This document shows positions 10,493 through 17,852 of a stretch of 64,000 nt of DNA, one piece after another; position 1 is the stretch's first letter, and every line of letters begins with the position of its first letter. The notes under the pieces were generated by a model that ran no database searches, was not told the DNA's origin, and was given only the letters and a program-made list of their open reading frames with translations. A program made the translations under genes and the position numbers. This stretch comes from Clostridium sp. BJN0013 (GTDB lineage: Bacteria > Bacillota > Clostridia > Clostridiales > Clostridiaceae): NCBI RefSeq assembly GCF_040939125.1, contig NZ_CP162495.1:2790001-2854000 (forward strand), in the 5' to 3' direction.

Positions 10493-10714
10493 CTAGTCTT
10501 TGTCAGGAGCTTCATCAGCTGCGCCGCCGGAACGAATCCATTCGTCTACTTCTGATAGCTTAAACTTCCACAGTCTGCCTACCTTGTAAGCTGGCATATT
10601 CCTTTTTGCAATCCACTGCAAAACGGTATCTCTGCCGATGCCAAGGTGTTCCATGACTTCTTTCAAGGTGGACCATTTCTCAATGTTATAATCGCTCACG
10701 TTGTTAACCTCCAT
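10493..10714 (-). CDS. Excisionase-family helix-turn-helix DNA-binding protein
   Basis: 73 residues of the MerR-like excisionase fold (HTH_17): STLKEVMEHLGIGRDTVLQW forms the recognition helix region and VGRLWKFKLSEVDEWIRSGG the wing and final helix. Such proteins are frequent first genes of type I restriction operons and may regulate them; they can also be phage excisionases. Here it is two bases from the preceding Ig-domain gene and 85 bases before hsdM, in the same direction. A regulatory role in the restriction operon is the simplest reading, but excision of a genomic island cannot be excluded. Confidence 0.8.
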   Translation of the reverse strand: MEVNNVSDYNIEKWSTLKEVMEHLGIGRDTVLQWIAKRNMPAYKVGRLWKFKLSEVDEWIRSGGAADEAPDKD

Positions 10715-10716
10715 GA

Positions 10717-11550
10717 TTAGGCTTCAAAAATAGTATCAATTGCAACATTGAAAATCCATCTGTAATTAGGAAAGCAGTTATTTCCATCACAGTCTTGCAT
10801 CTCCCAAATACAATCGAACTTTCCTTCAAAGCCACGGGCGTAAAAGCTCGTGGTTATTTTTATTATTTCACCCGGAGCAGTTTCCGGTATCTCTATTTCC
10901 GTTTCACTAGCACTAGGACGAACATCTGCAGCATTTACAAAGACAAGTTTTCTACTGTACCAACTTTGATGTCCAGAATTGTGAATCACCCATGTATGCT
11001 CAAAAGTTTCGTAACATTTGGCTTTGTGATTTCTACCTTTATCTTCAACCCAAACATCATCGCCATTATTCAAAGGCCCATAAAACATATTCGGCTCATC
11101 CTCAACTCCGAGCACTTGTCGTTGATATTCAGAGATTATGACATTATCAACATCATCGTCGCCACGAACAATAAACATTTGAAATTGAACTGCTAATGCT
11201 CTTGCAAGATAGTGTTTGTTCAATTCATATGATGCGGGTACACCGAATGAACTCATGCAGTCTCTAACTTTATCCGAATCAAGGTTCTTTTCAAGAAAAT
11301 TTTTAAGTTCATCAACCTTTACCGGTTTTGGGAAACTCGCCTTCATTTCAGGGGTCAACACTCTGTCTTTTGCGTAATGACGCTCATTCTCTAAATATGA
11401 TGTTGTTCTATGTGTTTTCGACTTTGGCAGTGTAAAGTAGCTACTTCCTCCGGCAATGAAAAAGTTGATGATAAAGACACCCTGGTTTTCTTGTTTTACA
11501 AGATATCTATACAGGTCTCTGAAAAATTCAAAACTCTTGATCGTGCTCAC
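10717..11550 (-). CDS. Protein with C-terminal NBR1-type Ig-like (FW) domain
   Basis: About 278 residues from the GTG at 11550. The C-terminal 110 residues match the pattern of the NBR1 'four-tryptophan' Ig-like domain: HTWVIHNSGHQSWYSRKLV, then EIEIPETAPGEIIKITTSF, then CIWEMQDCDGNNCFPNYRW. The N-terminal half is helical and unrecognised. The GTG start is favoured because the upstream ATG (11595) would put the GTACCTA heptamers inside the gene; the ribosome site is not clear. It is the first gene of the restriction/Hachiman operon. Bacterial FW-domain proteins are often fused to regulatory or defence modules; a regulator or sensor role here is inference. Confidence 0.7.
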   Translation of the reverse strand: MSTIKSFEFFRDLYRYLVKQENQGVFIINFFIAGGSSYFTLPKSKTHRTTSYLENERHYAKDRVLTPEMKASFPKPVKVDELKNFLEKNLDSDKVRDCMSSFGVPASYELNKHYLARALAVQFQMFIVRGDDDVDNVIISEYQRQVLGVEDEPNMFYGPLNNGDDVWVEDKGRNHKAKCYETFEHTWVIHNSGHQSWYSRKLVFVNAADVRPSASETEIEIPETAPGEIIKITTSFYARGFEGKFDCIWEMQDCDGNNCFPNYRWIFNVAIDTIFEA

Positions 11551-11557
11551 CTCACTT

Positions 11558-11618
11558 GTACCTAGCCTGTACCTACAGTACCTAATAAACACCATTTTGA
11601 CCTATACGCCTGTACCTA
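11558..11618. repeat. GTACCTA heptamers, probable operator of the defence operon
   Basis: Four exact copies of GTACCTA (plus strand) start at 11558, 11569, 11578 and 11612, with a weaker GACCTA at 11599. The first three are 11 and 9 bases apart, so they fall on one face of the helix. They lie directly upstream of the GTG start of the Ig-domain gene, as expected for an operator bound by several protein copies. No consensus promoter was identified with certainty here. Confidence 0.55.
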
Positions 11619-11998
11619 ATCGCCTTGGTATTCTTTATCTAGATGGACGAGGAAGACATGCTTACGGTGCTTATACAGATATTTCCACAAACATGGTATC
11701 ACAATAGACTGCAAAAATCAATCATTTAAGGCAAAAACACATGTAAACCATCGTAGACCGACTTTAAGCATTGAGTAGCCTCTTCCATCAAACCCACCCA
11801 ATAGGGCATCCCCTGATCAAGGATGATTCCAGACCTATCGGGTGAGCAACTAAATAACTGCCACCAGCCACTGGAATAGCTGGTCGCCAATTCTGAAGCG
11901 GGAGTAATCCCATTCGGACGGTCGACCATTGCCTTTTTTGGCTGGTGCACGTCATGTGAGCTCTCGCTTCGGTTTCAAGCCGAAGGAGGGCTTACATT
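11619..11998. other. Intergenic region between divergent units
   Basis: No confidently supported gene. A 74-codon open frame on the minus strand (11726-11950) has no clear ribosome site and is left out. The last 40 bases form the leader of the plus-strand sigma-like gene: a CTTCGG/CCGAAG hairpin (11967-11985) overlaps the start of the AAGGAGG ribosome site, so it may limit translation. Confidence 0.4.
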
Positions 11999-12583
11999 AT
12001 GACAAAGAAAGACAACAAAACATACCTCATCCCTATGGAGGTAACAAGAGAGACAATCAAAGCTTACGGTATCAAGAAAGAAGATGTGGTACCCGCAAAA
12101 ATCGGGAACAAAATAGTATCAGCTATCATGATTCCTACAGATGACGAAGAACTTTATCTTACGTACATGCGTCCCATTTGGGCAGAAATGAAACGTGAAG
12201 AACGCAGCCGCCGTTGCATAGTTAGCGATGGCAAGGGAAAACTCAAGCGCTGCGAAATGGACTGTAAGGCCTGCAAGAAGATGAAGGATGGAGCTCCGCT
12301 TTCGCTTGAATCTTTCTTCGAGGAAACAGAGCTTGAATTCGAGGACCCAGCTGCTATACAGTGTGAAACAATCCTAACAGCTATGCTCTTTGAAGACCTT
12401 CTTGACAGTCTTCGCAACAAGGCTCCTGAGTTGGCACCAATATTTGAAATGCTTTATGACGGAAAATCACAACGTACAATCGCAAACCTTATTAATAAGC
12501 CTCAGTCATCGGTTAACGATATGATCAAGCGTATGAGAACAATTCTACAACAACATATTAGCCAAGATGATTTAGGAAGATAA
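11999..12583 (+). CDS. Sigma-70 region 4-like HTH protein
   Basis: 194 residues. The C-terminus (IFEMLYDGKSQRTIANLI, then PQSSVNDMIKRMRTIL) has the helix-turn-helix of sigma region 4. The middle has a Cys cluster, CEMDCKACKKM, that could bind metal. Proteins of this kind occur in clostridial conjugative and phage elements as putative sigma-like regulators. It has a perfect AAGGAGG site and is followed by a strong terminator, so it is a single-gene unit transcribed away from the defence operon. No core-binding region 2 is visible, so it may act as a regulator and not as a complete sigma factor. Confidence 0.7.
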   Translation: MTKKDNKTYLIPMEVTRETIKAYGIKKEDVVPAKIGNKIVSAIMIPTDDEELYLTYMRPIWAEMKREERSRRCIVSDGKGKLKRCEMDCKACKKMKDGAPLSLESFFEETELEFEDPAAIQCETILTAMLFEDLLDSLRNKAPELAPIFEMLYDGKSQRTIANLINKPQSSVNDMIKRMRTILQQHISQDDLGR

Positions 12584-12591
12584 CAAAGTAG

Positions 12592-12624
12592 AAGGCAGTA
12601 GTTTTGTAATAGGACTACTGCCTT
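12592..12624 (+). terminator. Intrinsic terminator after the sigma-like gene
   Basis: AAGGCAGTAG pairs perfectly with CTACTGCCTT around a 13-base loop, followed by TTACTTC. It begins 9 bases after the stop codon. Confidence 0.85.
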
Positions 12625-12630
12625 TTACTT

Positions 12631-13091
12631 CATTAATTTAACAACAGTTCCCTAGTTTCAACCCTATCCAAAAACAGTAGTTCCCTTGTCTCGCGGGATA
12701 AAAAGCAGTTCTATAGCCTCAACCCAACAATGCTCTCAAACCCGGGCTGCTTTTGAACGATAAAAAAACAAGGTTTCCAGCAATCGATTATTTCAACCGA
12801 AATTCTGAAAACCTTTGATTTCAAGCCCTTTAGAGCCTATTTATTTATCTTTGCGTGACATCAACACGACTGTCTCAACGTGGCTCGACCGTATGTTTTT
12901 AATTACAACAATAGCACATTTTCAACCTATTGGTTCGGTAGATACAGTCCACACTTTTTGCCTGTTCGGTAGATGCAGTCGACCAATAATGCCCGTCTGG
13001 TAGAACGGTCAGTGTAGGGTCTTTATTTTTCAAGGTTTCTGTCTTCATACTTGTCAGTTTGTGGAGCACATTTTGATAATAATACTATAAA
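12631..13091. other. Non-coding region with short repeats
   Basis: No gene is supported; the open frames are short and lack ribosome sites. The stretch holds several inverted or direct short repeats, notably three units phased by 31 bases at 12934-13011 and a pair of GGTTTCCAGC/GAAAACCTTT-like segments near 12772-12814. It may be a remnant of a lost gene or of a mobile-element end. Confidence 0.4.
12934..13011. repeat. Imperfect tandem repeat, 31-bp period, three units
   Basis: TTCGGTAGATACAGTC (12934) and TTCGGTAGATGCAGTC (12965) differ by one base and are exactly 31 bases apart. A degenerate third unit, TCTGGTAGAACGGTC, starts another 31 bases on (12996). Unit ends also share a TGCCYG. There is no associated gene. 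Confidence 0.6.
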
Positions 13092-13116
13092 GCCAACTAC
13101 TATATTTGTAATTGGC
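13092..13116 (-). terminator. Probable terminator of the ars operon
   Basis: On the minus strand GCCAATTAC pairs with GTAGTTGGC (one G-T wobble) around a 7-base loop, followed by TTTAT. It begins 8 bases after the arsC stop. The T-run is weak. Confidence 0.6.
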
Positions 13117-13123
13117 GTTATAA

Positions 13124-13531
13124 TTATTGCGACTTTAGTCTGCCTTTTAGCTCGTTTATTTTTGTTTCTATTGCAGAGATTATTTTTTTAAATTCCTCAT
13201 CGCTCTTTCCTGTTGGATCATCAAGTCCCCAATCTTCTCTGTGTTTACATGGAAGGTAAGGGCATTCCACATTGCACCCCATTGTAATAACGATATCTAC
13301 TTGAGGAATTTCATCAAGCAACTTTGAATGTTGAGTTTTCTCCATATCTATGTCATAAAGCTCTTTCATCAGTCGCACAGCATCCTGATTAATTTGAGGT
13401 TTTGTTTCTGTGCCAGCAGAGTAGCTTTCAAATATATCTCCCGCAAAATGTTTACCAAGTGCCTCAGCTATTTGGCTTCGACATGAATTATGAACACATA
13501 TAAATGCGACCTTTGGTTTATTTTCTCTCAT
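13124..13531 (-). CDS. arsC: Arsenate reductase, thioredoxin-coupled (low-MW phosphatase fold)
   Basis: 135-residue cytoplasmic reductase that converts arsenate to arsenite for export. The phosphatase-type active site CVHNSCR (12-18) is intact, with additional cysteines at 86, 90 and 95 in MGCNVECPYLPCK for the intramolecular disulfide relay, and WGLDDPTG near the end. It lies 13 bases after arsA as the last gene of the operon and is followed by a terminator. Length and motifs are normal for the thioredoxin-dependent class, as opposed to the glutaredoxin class. Confidence 0.94.
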   Translation of the reverse strand: MRENKPKVAFICVHNSCRSQIAEALGKHFAGDIFESYSAGTETKPQINQDAVRLMKELYDIDMEKTQHSKLLDEIPQVDIVITMGCNVECPYLPCKHREDWGLDDPTGKSDEEFKKIISAIETKINELKGRLKSQ

Positions 13532-13544
13532 TATCGTATCTCCA

Positions 13545-15287
13545 TTATTTTATCAATTCTAATAATTTACTTCCTGTTATATCCTCTGCACTCCAACTGA
13601 TAACAGCAAAGTTACCCTTCGTATGAGTATCGACCTTGTTTATCCACTCAATTTCATGACTGGCCTTTGCTTTTAGCAAGCGGTTAGTGGTTTCGGTAGC
13701 GTACATTGATGAATTGATTACCCACCACTTTGTGGAAATCTCTGCACGTTTTAAATCCTCTTCTAAACGCATAGCTTCATATACAGGAGTGGTTTCTGCA
13801 AGCGTCACGATAATAACTTCAGTTTCTTTTTCGTTGCGCAAGCGAGGCAGCAACTTTTTAACATTTTCAGGAATATCTCCCTGCGTCCGTTTCACCTCAC
13901 GATGATAGCTCTGCGTAGAATCAAGCAATAAAAGCGTGTGCCCTGTGGGTGCGGTATCTATGACAACAACCTCATTATCGGCCTTGTCTACCACCTCAGC
14001 GAAGGCGCGGAATACGGCAATTTCCTGTGTACAGGGTGAACGTAGATCCTCCTCAACATAGGCAACATCATCTTCTGACATGGTCTCACGCGCTTTGGAA
14101 AGCACCTCATCCTGATAGCGCTTCAATTCCGCTTCTTCGTCGATATGGCTCATGGTGATGTTTTCGGTTTCTTTGGCAACATACTTCAAATGTGCTGCTG
14201 GATCGGTAGTTGTAAGGTGTACTTTTTTGCCTTTAGAAGCCAGGGCAAATGCAATCGCTGCGGCAATAGAGGTTTTACCGACTCCGCCTTTTCCCATTGT
14301 AAAAATGACCTTTTTGTCATTCTGATACAAATCATCAATCACATTTTTCAAAGAAGGTACTGTAGTTGCATTTATAGTTTCTTCGCTGATTTCAAAACTA
14401 TCCTTAGACAGAAGTGCCCGAACATTATCCATTCCTGTGATGTTATATGCCCGTAGCGGAACAGAGTACAAGTTAAGCTTTTTGATATTATTAGGTATCT
14501 CGGCTAAAGCTGCCTGCTGTTTATTATAAAGGCTTTCAGATACGCTATCATCAAAGGAAGGCATAACACCGTTTATGACAAGTATTTGATTGTTAACACC
14601 CAAATCCGCAAGCTCTCCGGAAGCTCGCTCTGCTTCTTGGAGCGGTGTTTTATCGGGTCGAGATACCAACACAAGGGTGGTAGCGGTACCGTCTGCAAGC
14701 GTATTAACTGCCTGTTTGTAGACATCTTTTCGTTCTTCAAGCCCTGAAAGCTGACCTAAGCAGGATGCACCATGTGTACTTTCGCTGATAAAATTCGACC
14801 ATGCGGATGGCAGCTGCAACATCCTAAGCGTATGTCCTGTGGGTGCTGTATCAAATATGATATGGTCATACTCTCTCTCGGCTGTTTTGTCAGTTATAAA
14901 ATTAGAAAACTCGTTAAACGCTGCAATCTCTACTGTGCAGGAACCGGAAAGTTGTTCTTCCATATTGTCAAGCACTGCGTCGGGCAGCTTACCTCGATAA
15001 GGAGCAATGACGCTTTCTCTATATTCCGCTGCGGCTTGAATTGGATCAAGGTTCGCAACAACAAGACCGGGGACTTCTTCAATCGGAACTCCCTTACTTG
15101 TTAGATCGGTAGAAAATACATCCTGAAGATTGGAAGCCGGATCGGTACTAATGAGTAGTACCTTTTTACCGTTATCAGCAAGGGTAACCGCAGTAGCACA
15201 GGCAATTGATGTTTTTCCAACGCCGCCTTTGCCGGTAAAAAACATATATTTGGTTAGGGGAATATTCTTTACATCAAAGTCTTTCAT
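13545..15287 (-). CDS. arsA: Arsenite efflux ATPase ArsA
   Basis: 580-residue two-lobed ATPase of the ArsA/GET3 family that powers arsenite export. Both halves have GKGGVGKTS P-loops (19-27 and about 335) and both keep a DTAPTGHT switch II signature, so neither half looks dead. The start at ATG 15287 overlaps the stop of the ArsD fusion as TAATG, with GGAGG nine bases upstream (inside the ArsD Cys tail), which implies coupled translation. ArsA usually drives ArsB; here the partner permease is Acr3, a combination known in Firmicutes and archaea. ArsD next to it is the metallochaperone that loads ArsA. Confidence 0.95.
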   Translation of the reverse strand: MKDFDVKNIPLTKYMFFTGKGGVGKTSIACATAVTLADNGKKVLLISTDPASNLQDVFSTDLTSKGVPIEEVPGLVVANLDPIQAAAEYRESVIAPYRGKLPDAVLDNMEEQLSGSCTVEIAAFNEFSNFITDKTAEREYDHIIFDTAPTGHTLRMLQLPSAWSNFISESTHGASCLGQLSGLEERKDVYKQAVNTLADGTATTLVLVSRPDKTPLQEAERASGELADLGVNNQILVINGVMPSFDDSVSESLYNKQQAALAEIPNNIKKLNLYSVPLRAYNITGMDNVRALLSKDSFEISEETINATTVPSLKNVIDDLYQNDKKVIFTMGKGGVGKTSIAAAIAFALASKGKKVHLTTTDPAAHLKYVAKETENITMSHIDEEAELKRYQDEVLSKARETMSEDDVAYVEEDLRSPCTQEIAVFRAFAEVVDKADNEVVVIDTAPTGHTLLLLDSTQSYHREVKRTQGDIPENVKKLLPRLRNEKETEVIIVTLAETTPVYEAMRLEEDLKRAEISTKWWVINSSMYATETTNRLLKAKASHEIEWINKVDTHTKGNFAVISWSAEDITGSKLLELIK

Positions 15288-16129
15288 TAACAACAACCTC
15301 CACCGTTACAGCAGGCACCGCCGCTTGATTTTTTTTCTTCACCAAGATAAGACTTCGGAACACCAAGCAATTCTGCAATCTCGGCATTGGTCGGGTATTT
15401 CTTTGTCATAACGATTTTCCCGTCCACTACCGTTGCAGGTAGCGACTCCACACCGTCACCCATAATGAGCTTATTAATTTCTTGGTTTTTTATAAATTCC
15501 TGTGGAGCATTGTTCAAGTTATAGCGGTTGACCACTACACCGTATTTCTTTAAGTTACTGAATGCAGTGGAAATACGAAGCAGTTCAGGGTCAACGCCGA
15601 CTCCGCAAACTCCGGTTTCACAGCACATAGCTGGCTCATAAATAGATATTTTTTTCATAGTAAATTCTCCATTCTTATTATTATTTTTACTTGCATAGAA
15701 CTCTTTAAGATTTTCTGGCATTATATATTCTGTATTGGTAATTTCAATATTGTCGGAAAACAAGGTTTTCAAAATAGCATTTGCGAGCATTTCTTTCGGA
15801 GGAATTTCGTAGACTTCATCTTCATATCGAAAAACGCGACATTCCACGTCGCATCCAGCTATATCACTGCAACACCCGCAATCATTTTCTTCTACTGTAA
15901 GGCAGATATCCTTACTGTTTACACGAATAGTCGGGGATGATAGAAACTGATATTCAGCCGCAATCTCCGCTGTAGACATTTCTATTTTACGTCGAACGAC
16001 TTTATATCCAGCCAGTTGCAATGCCGGTTCTAAAACATCTAAGACTCCGTCTAAAACTTCATCTGTTCCGACACAACGGTCGCAGGTATTTAAATCGAGA
16101 TAAAGGTAATCAATAGTTATTTCTTTCAT
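15287..16129 (-). CDS. arsD: DUF2703-ArsD fusion arsenic metallochaperone
   Basis: 280 residues in two parts. Residues 1-125 match DUF2703 (LYLDLNTCDRCVGTDEVLDG..., with ENDCGCCSD). From about residue 158 a complete ArsD follows: KKISIYEPAMCCETGVCGVG holds the family Cys pair and third Cys, and the C-terminus has a GGACCNGGGCC metal-binding tail. ArsD carries arsenite to ArsA. ATG 16129 has AAGGAG nine bases upstream. An internal ATG at 15658 has its own GGAGAAT ribosome site, so a normal-length free ArsD (123 residues) may be made too. I see no stop between the halves. The DUF2703 part is usually a separate gene in ars operons. Confidence 0.88.
   Translation of the reverse strand: MKEITIDYLYLDLNTCDRCVGTDEVLDGVLDVLEPALQLAGYKVVRRKIEMSTAEIAAEYQFLSSPTIRVNSKDICLTVEENDCGCCSDIAGCDVECRVFRYEDEVYEIPPKEMLANAILKTLFSDNIEITNTEYIMPENLKEFYASKNNNKNGEFTMKKISIYEPAMCCETGVCGVGVDPELLRISTAFSNLKKYGVVVNRYNLNNAPQEFIKNQEINKLIMGDGVESLPATVVDGKIVMTKKYPTNAEIAELLGVPKSYLGEEKKSSGGACCNGGGCC
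15656..15670 (-). promoter_or_regulatory. Internal ribosome site and start inside the DUF2703-ArsD gene
   Basis: GGAGAAT (15664-15670 on the minus strand) precedes an in-frame ATG (15658) by a normal gap. The ATG begins the canonical ArsD N-terminus MKKISIYEPAM. It probably marks the former start of a separate arsD gene and may still be used. Confidence 0.55.
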
Positions 16130-16143
16130 AGAAAACAACTCCT

Positions 16144-17223
16144 TTATGATTGATGGGGTAATTTGCTATCGATCGTTGCTTTAGGGAACCAATGCTTCGT
16201 CTTATTGACAAACTTGACAAGCAGAAGCATTACGGGAACCTCGGTTAATACCCCGACAGTGCAAACAAGAACCACTGGTGAACTCACACCAAAGAGTGCT
16301 ATTGCAACTGCCACTGATAATTCAAAGAAATCAGAAGCAGCAATCAGAGAAGCAGGTGCTGCAATATCACGAGGTAATTTTGCGGCTTTGCTTACGGCAT
16401 ATGTCAAGGCAAATGAAATGGTATTCTGAAGAACAAGAGGTACCGCAATTAACAGTACATAGAGAGGATTATTTACAATAATATCTCCTTGGAATATAAA
16501 GATAATGATAAGGGTCAATAACAAACCGATCGTTGTCACACCATCGAACTTAGTCACAAACTTTTTATTGAAATAATCTTCACCCTTATGCTTTGTAATT
16601 AAAACTCGAGACAGAACACCTGCGACCAAAGGTATTACCACAAACAAGACGATTGACATAATAAGGATACCAATTGGTAGCACCACATTATTAATGCCAA
16701 GCAACAACTGAACGATTGGTACAAACAATACTAAAATAAGCAAATCATTGACAGAAACCTGAACGAGCGTTTGTGCGGGATTGCCTTTTGTCAAAGTACT
16801 CCAAACAAACACCATAGCGGTACAAGGCGCTGCTCCTAACAACACGGCTCCCGTTACAAAATCTGTTGCTAAATTTGCCGGAATGATGGAACTAAATATA
16901 TACTGAAAAAATACCGTAGCCAATCCAAACATCAGAAAGGGCTTAATACCCCAACTTGCAAGGGTAGATATGATGACACCTTGCGGATTCTTTCCTACAT
17001 TTTTTACAGACTTAAAATCAACTTTTAACATCATTGGATAAATCATAATCCACATAAGTATTGCAAGAGGAATGTTCTGACCACCTATTTGCATACTTTC
17101 TAAAATCGAACGAACCCCCGGTAAAAACTTGCCAATTAAAATTCCCACAGCCATACATAGTAAGACCCAAATTGTAAGATACTTCTCAAAGAAACTAATG
17201 CCTTGTGTTTTTTCATTGCTCAT
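16144..17223 (-). CDS. acr3: Acr3-family arsenite permease
   Basis: 359-residue membrane protein with about ten hydrophobic helices, of the bile/arsenite/riboflavin transporter superfamily. The Acr3 signature GAAPCTAMVFVWS, with the essential cysteine, is present, as is the later APASLIAASDFFELSVA segment. It exports arsenite across the cytoplasmic membrane, perhaps energised by ArsA. It starts about 100 bases after arsR (a gap with no supported gene) and ends 14 bases before the DUF2703-ArsD start. AGGAGATATTATT precedes the ATG. Confidence 0.95.
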   Translation of the reverse strand: MSNEKTQGISFFEKYLTIWVLLCMAVGILIGKFLPGVRSILESMQIGGQNIPLAILMWIMIYPMMLKVDFKSVKNVGKNPQGVIISTLASWGIKPFLMFGLATVFFQYIFSSIIPANLATDFVTGAVLLGAAPCTAMVFVWSTLTKGNPAQTLVQVSVNDLLILVLFVPIVQLLLGINNVVLPIGILIMSIVLFVVIPLVAGVLSRVLITKHKGEDYFNKKFVTKFDGVTTIGLLLTLIIIFIFQGDIIVNNPLYVLLIAVPLVLQNTISFALTYAVSKAAKLPRDIAAPASLIAASDFFELSVAVAIALFGVSSPVVLVCTVGVLTEVPVMLLLVKFVNKTKHWFPKATIDSKLPHQS

Positions 17224-17327
17224 AATAATATCTCCTCAAATGCCAATATAGGCCATTAAACTTTTTTTACTTTTCGTTACTTTGTTGCTTCGGTGTGAAC
17301 TTAATATTCTTAAAGCCAAATACCTCC

Positions 17328-17663
17328 TTAACAACATTGATTATCAGATTTTTTATTATTACACTTTTTGCAAATACAATCTTCTTCCTCGGAAGTTATG
17401 CCAGTAAAAAAAGATATGACATCATTTGTTTTTTCCTTGTTTAGCGTATACCTCATCCATGCCCCGTCGCGTACTCCATTTACAAGTCCGCTTTCTGTTA
17501 AAATTTTCATATGATAACTAAGAGTGGATTGAGAAATACTGAATTCTTCCAATATATCACATGCGCACATTTCTCCACATGATAGCATATCAATAATCTT
17601 TAACCGCGTTTCATCTGACATCGCCTTAATTGCAGGTACATATTCAGCATATGATCGCTCCAT
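17328..17663 (-). CDS. arsR: ArsR-family arsenic-responsive repressor
   Basis: 111-residue winged-helix repressor. The helix-turn-helix SQSTLSYHMKIL is clear, and the inducer site GEMCACDILEEF (C33, C35, perhaps C29) is the classical ArsR arsenite-binding CxC in the helix before it. The tail, CICKKCNNKK...QCC, has five more cysteines, common in clostridial ArsR. It is the first gene of the operon and should repress its own promoter until arsenite or antimonite binds. GGGAGG lies upstream of the ATG. Confidence 0.94.
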   Translation of the reverse strand: MERSYAEYVPAIKAMSDETRLKIIDMLSCGEMCACDILEEFSISQSTLSYHMKILTESGLVNGVRDGAWMRYTLNKEKTNDVISFFTGITSEEEDCICKKCNNKKSDNQCC

Positions 17664-17727
17664 AAAATTACCTCCCTATATATTTATATGTATCAATGAC
17701 ATCGAAGGTTCTCAATATCCTAAAATA

Positions 17728-17756
17728 ATAATATCAAGCATATCGATAGTTGTCAA
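17728..17756 (-). promoter_or_regulatory. ars operon promoter with ArsR operator in the spacer
   Basis: On the minus strand TTGACA (17751-17756) and TATTAT (17728-17733) are separated by exactly 17 bases. The spacer holds ATCGA-TATGC-TTGAT, an imperfect palindrome of the ArsR/SmtB operator type, so bound ArsR would block polymerase. arsR starts about 65 bases downstream of the -10 box. Confidence 0.85.
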
Positions 17757-17797
17757 TATGTATTAATTAAAATTCATAAAAAAGTTACAGACAAAAA

Positions 17798-17834
17798 GCA
17801 CACCCTCAAAGCATTTATTGTTCAAAGGGTGTGC
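17798..17834 (-). terminator. Bidirectional terminator between recombinases and arsR
   Basis: GCACACCCT pairs with AGGGTGTGC and is followed by TTTTTG on the minus strand and by a T-run on the plus strand. It ends the recombinase operon and separates the prophage from the ars operon. Confidence 0.85.
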
Positions 17835-17852
17835 CGCATTTTTTAGTTTCAA

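Noticed and set aside
11726-11950. 74-codon minus-strand open frame between the Ig-domain gene and the sigma-like gene
   Set aside because: It lacks a clear ribosome site and I recognise no family. Its composition could be coding, so it is mentioned only within the intergenic region entry.
12592-13123. CRISPR-like array suspected from the 31-bp-phased repeats
   Set aside because: There are only three units, the third is degenerate, spacers are about 15 bases, and no cas genes are present.
17224-17327. Possible small gene between arsR and acr3
   Set aside because: An AAGGAGG site is present, but no standard start at proper distance opens a frame longer than about 27 codons, so a gene is not supported.
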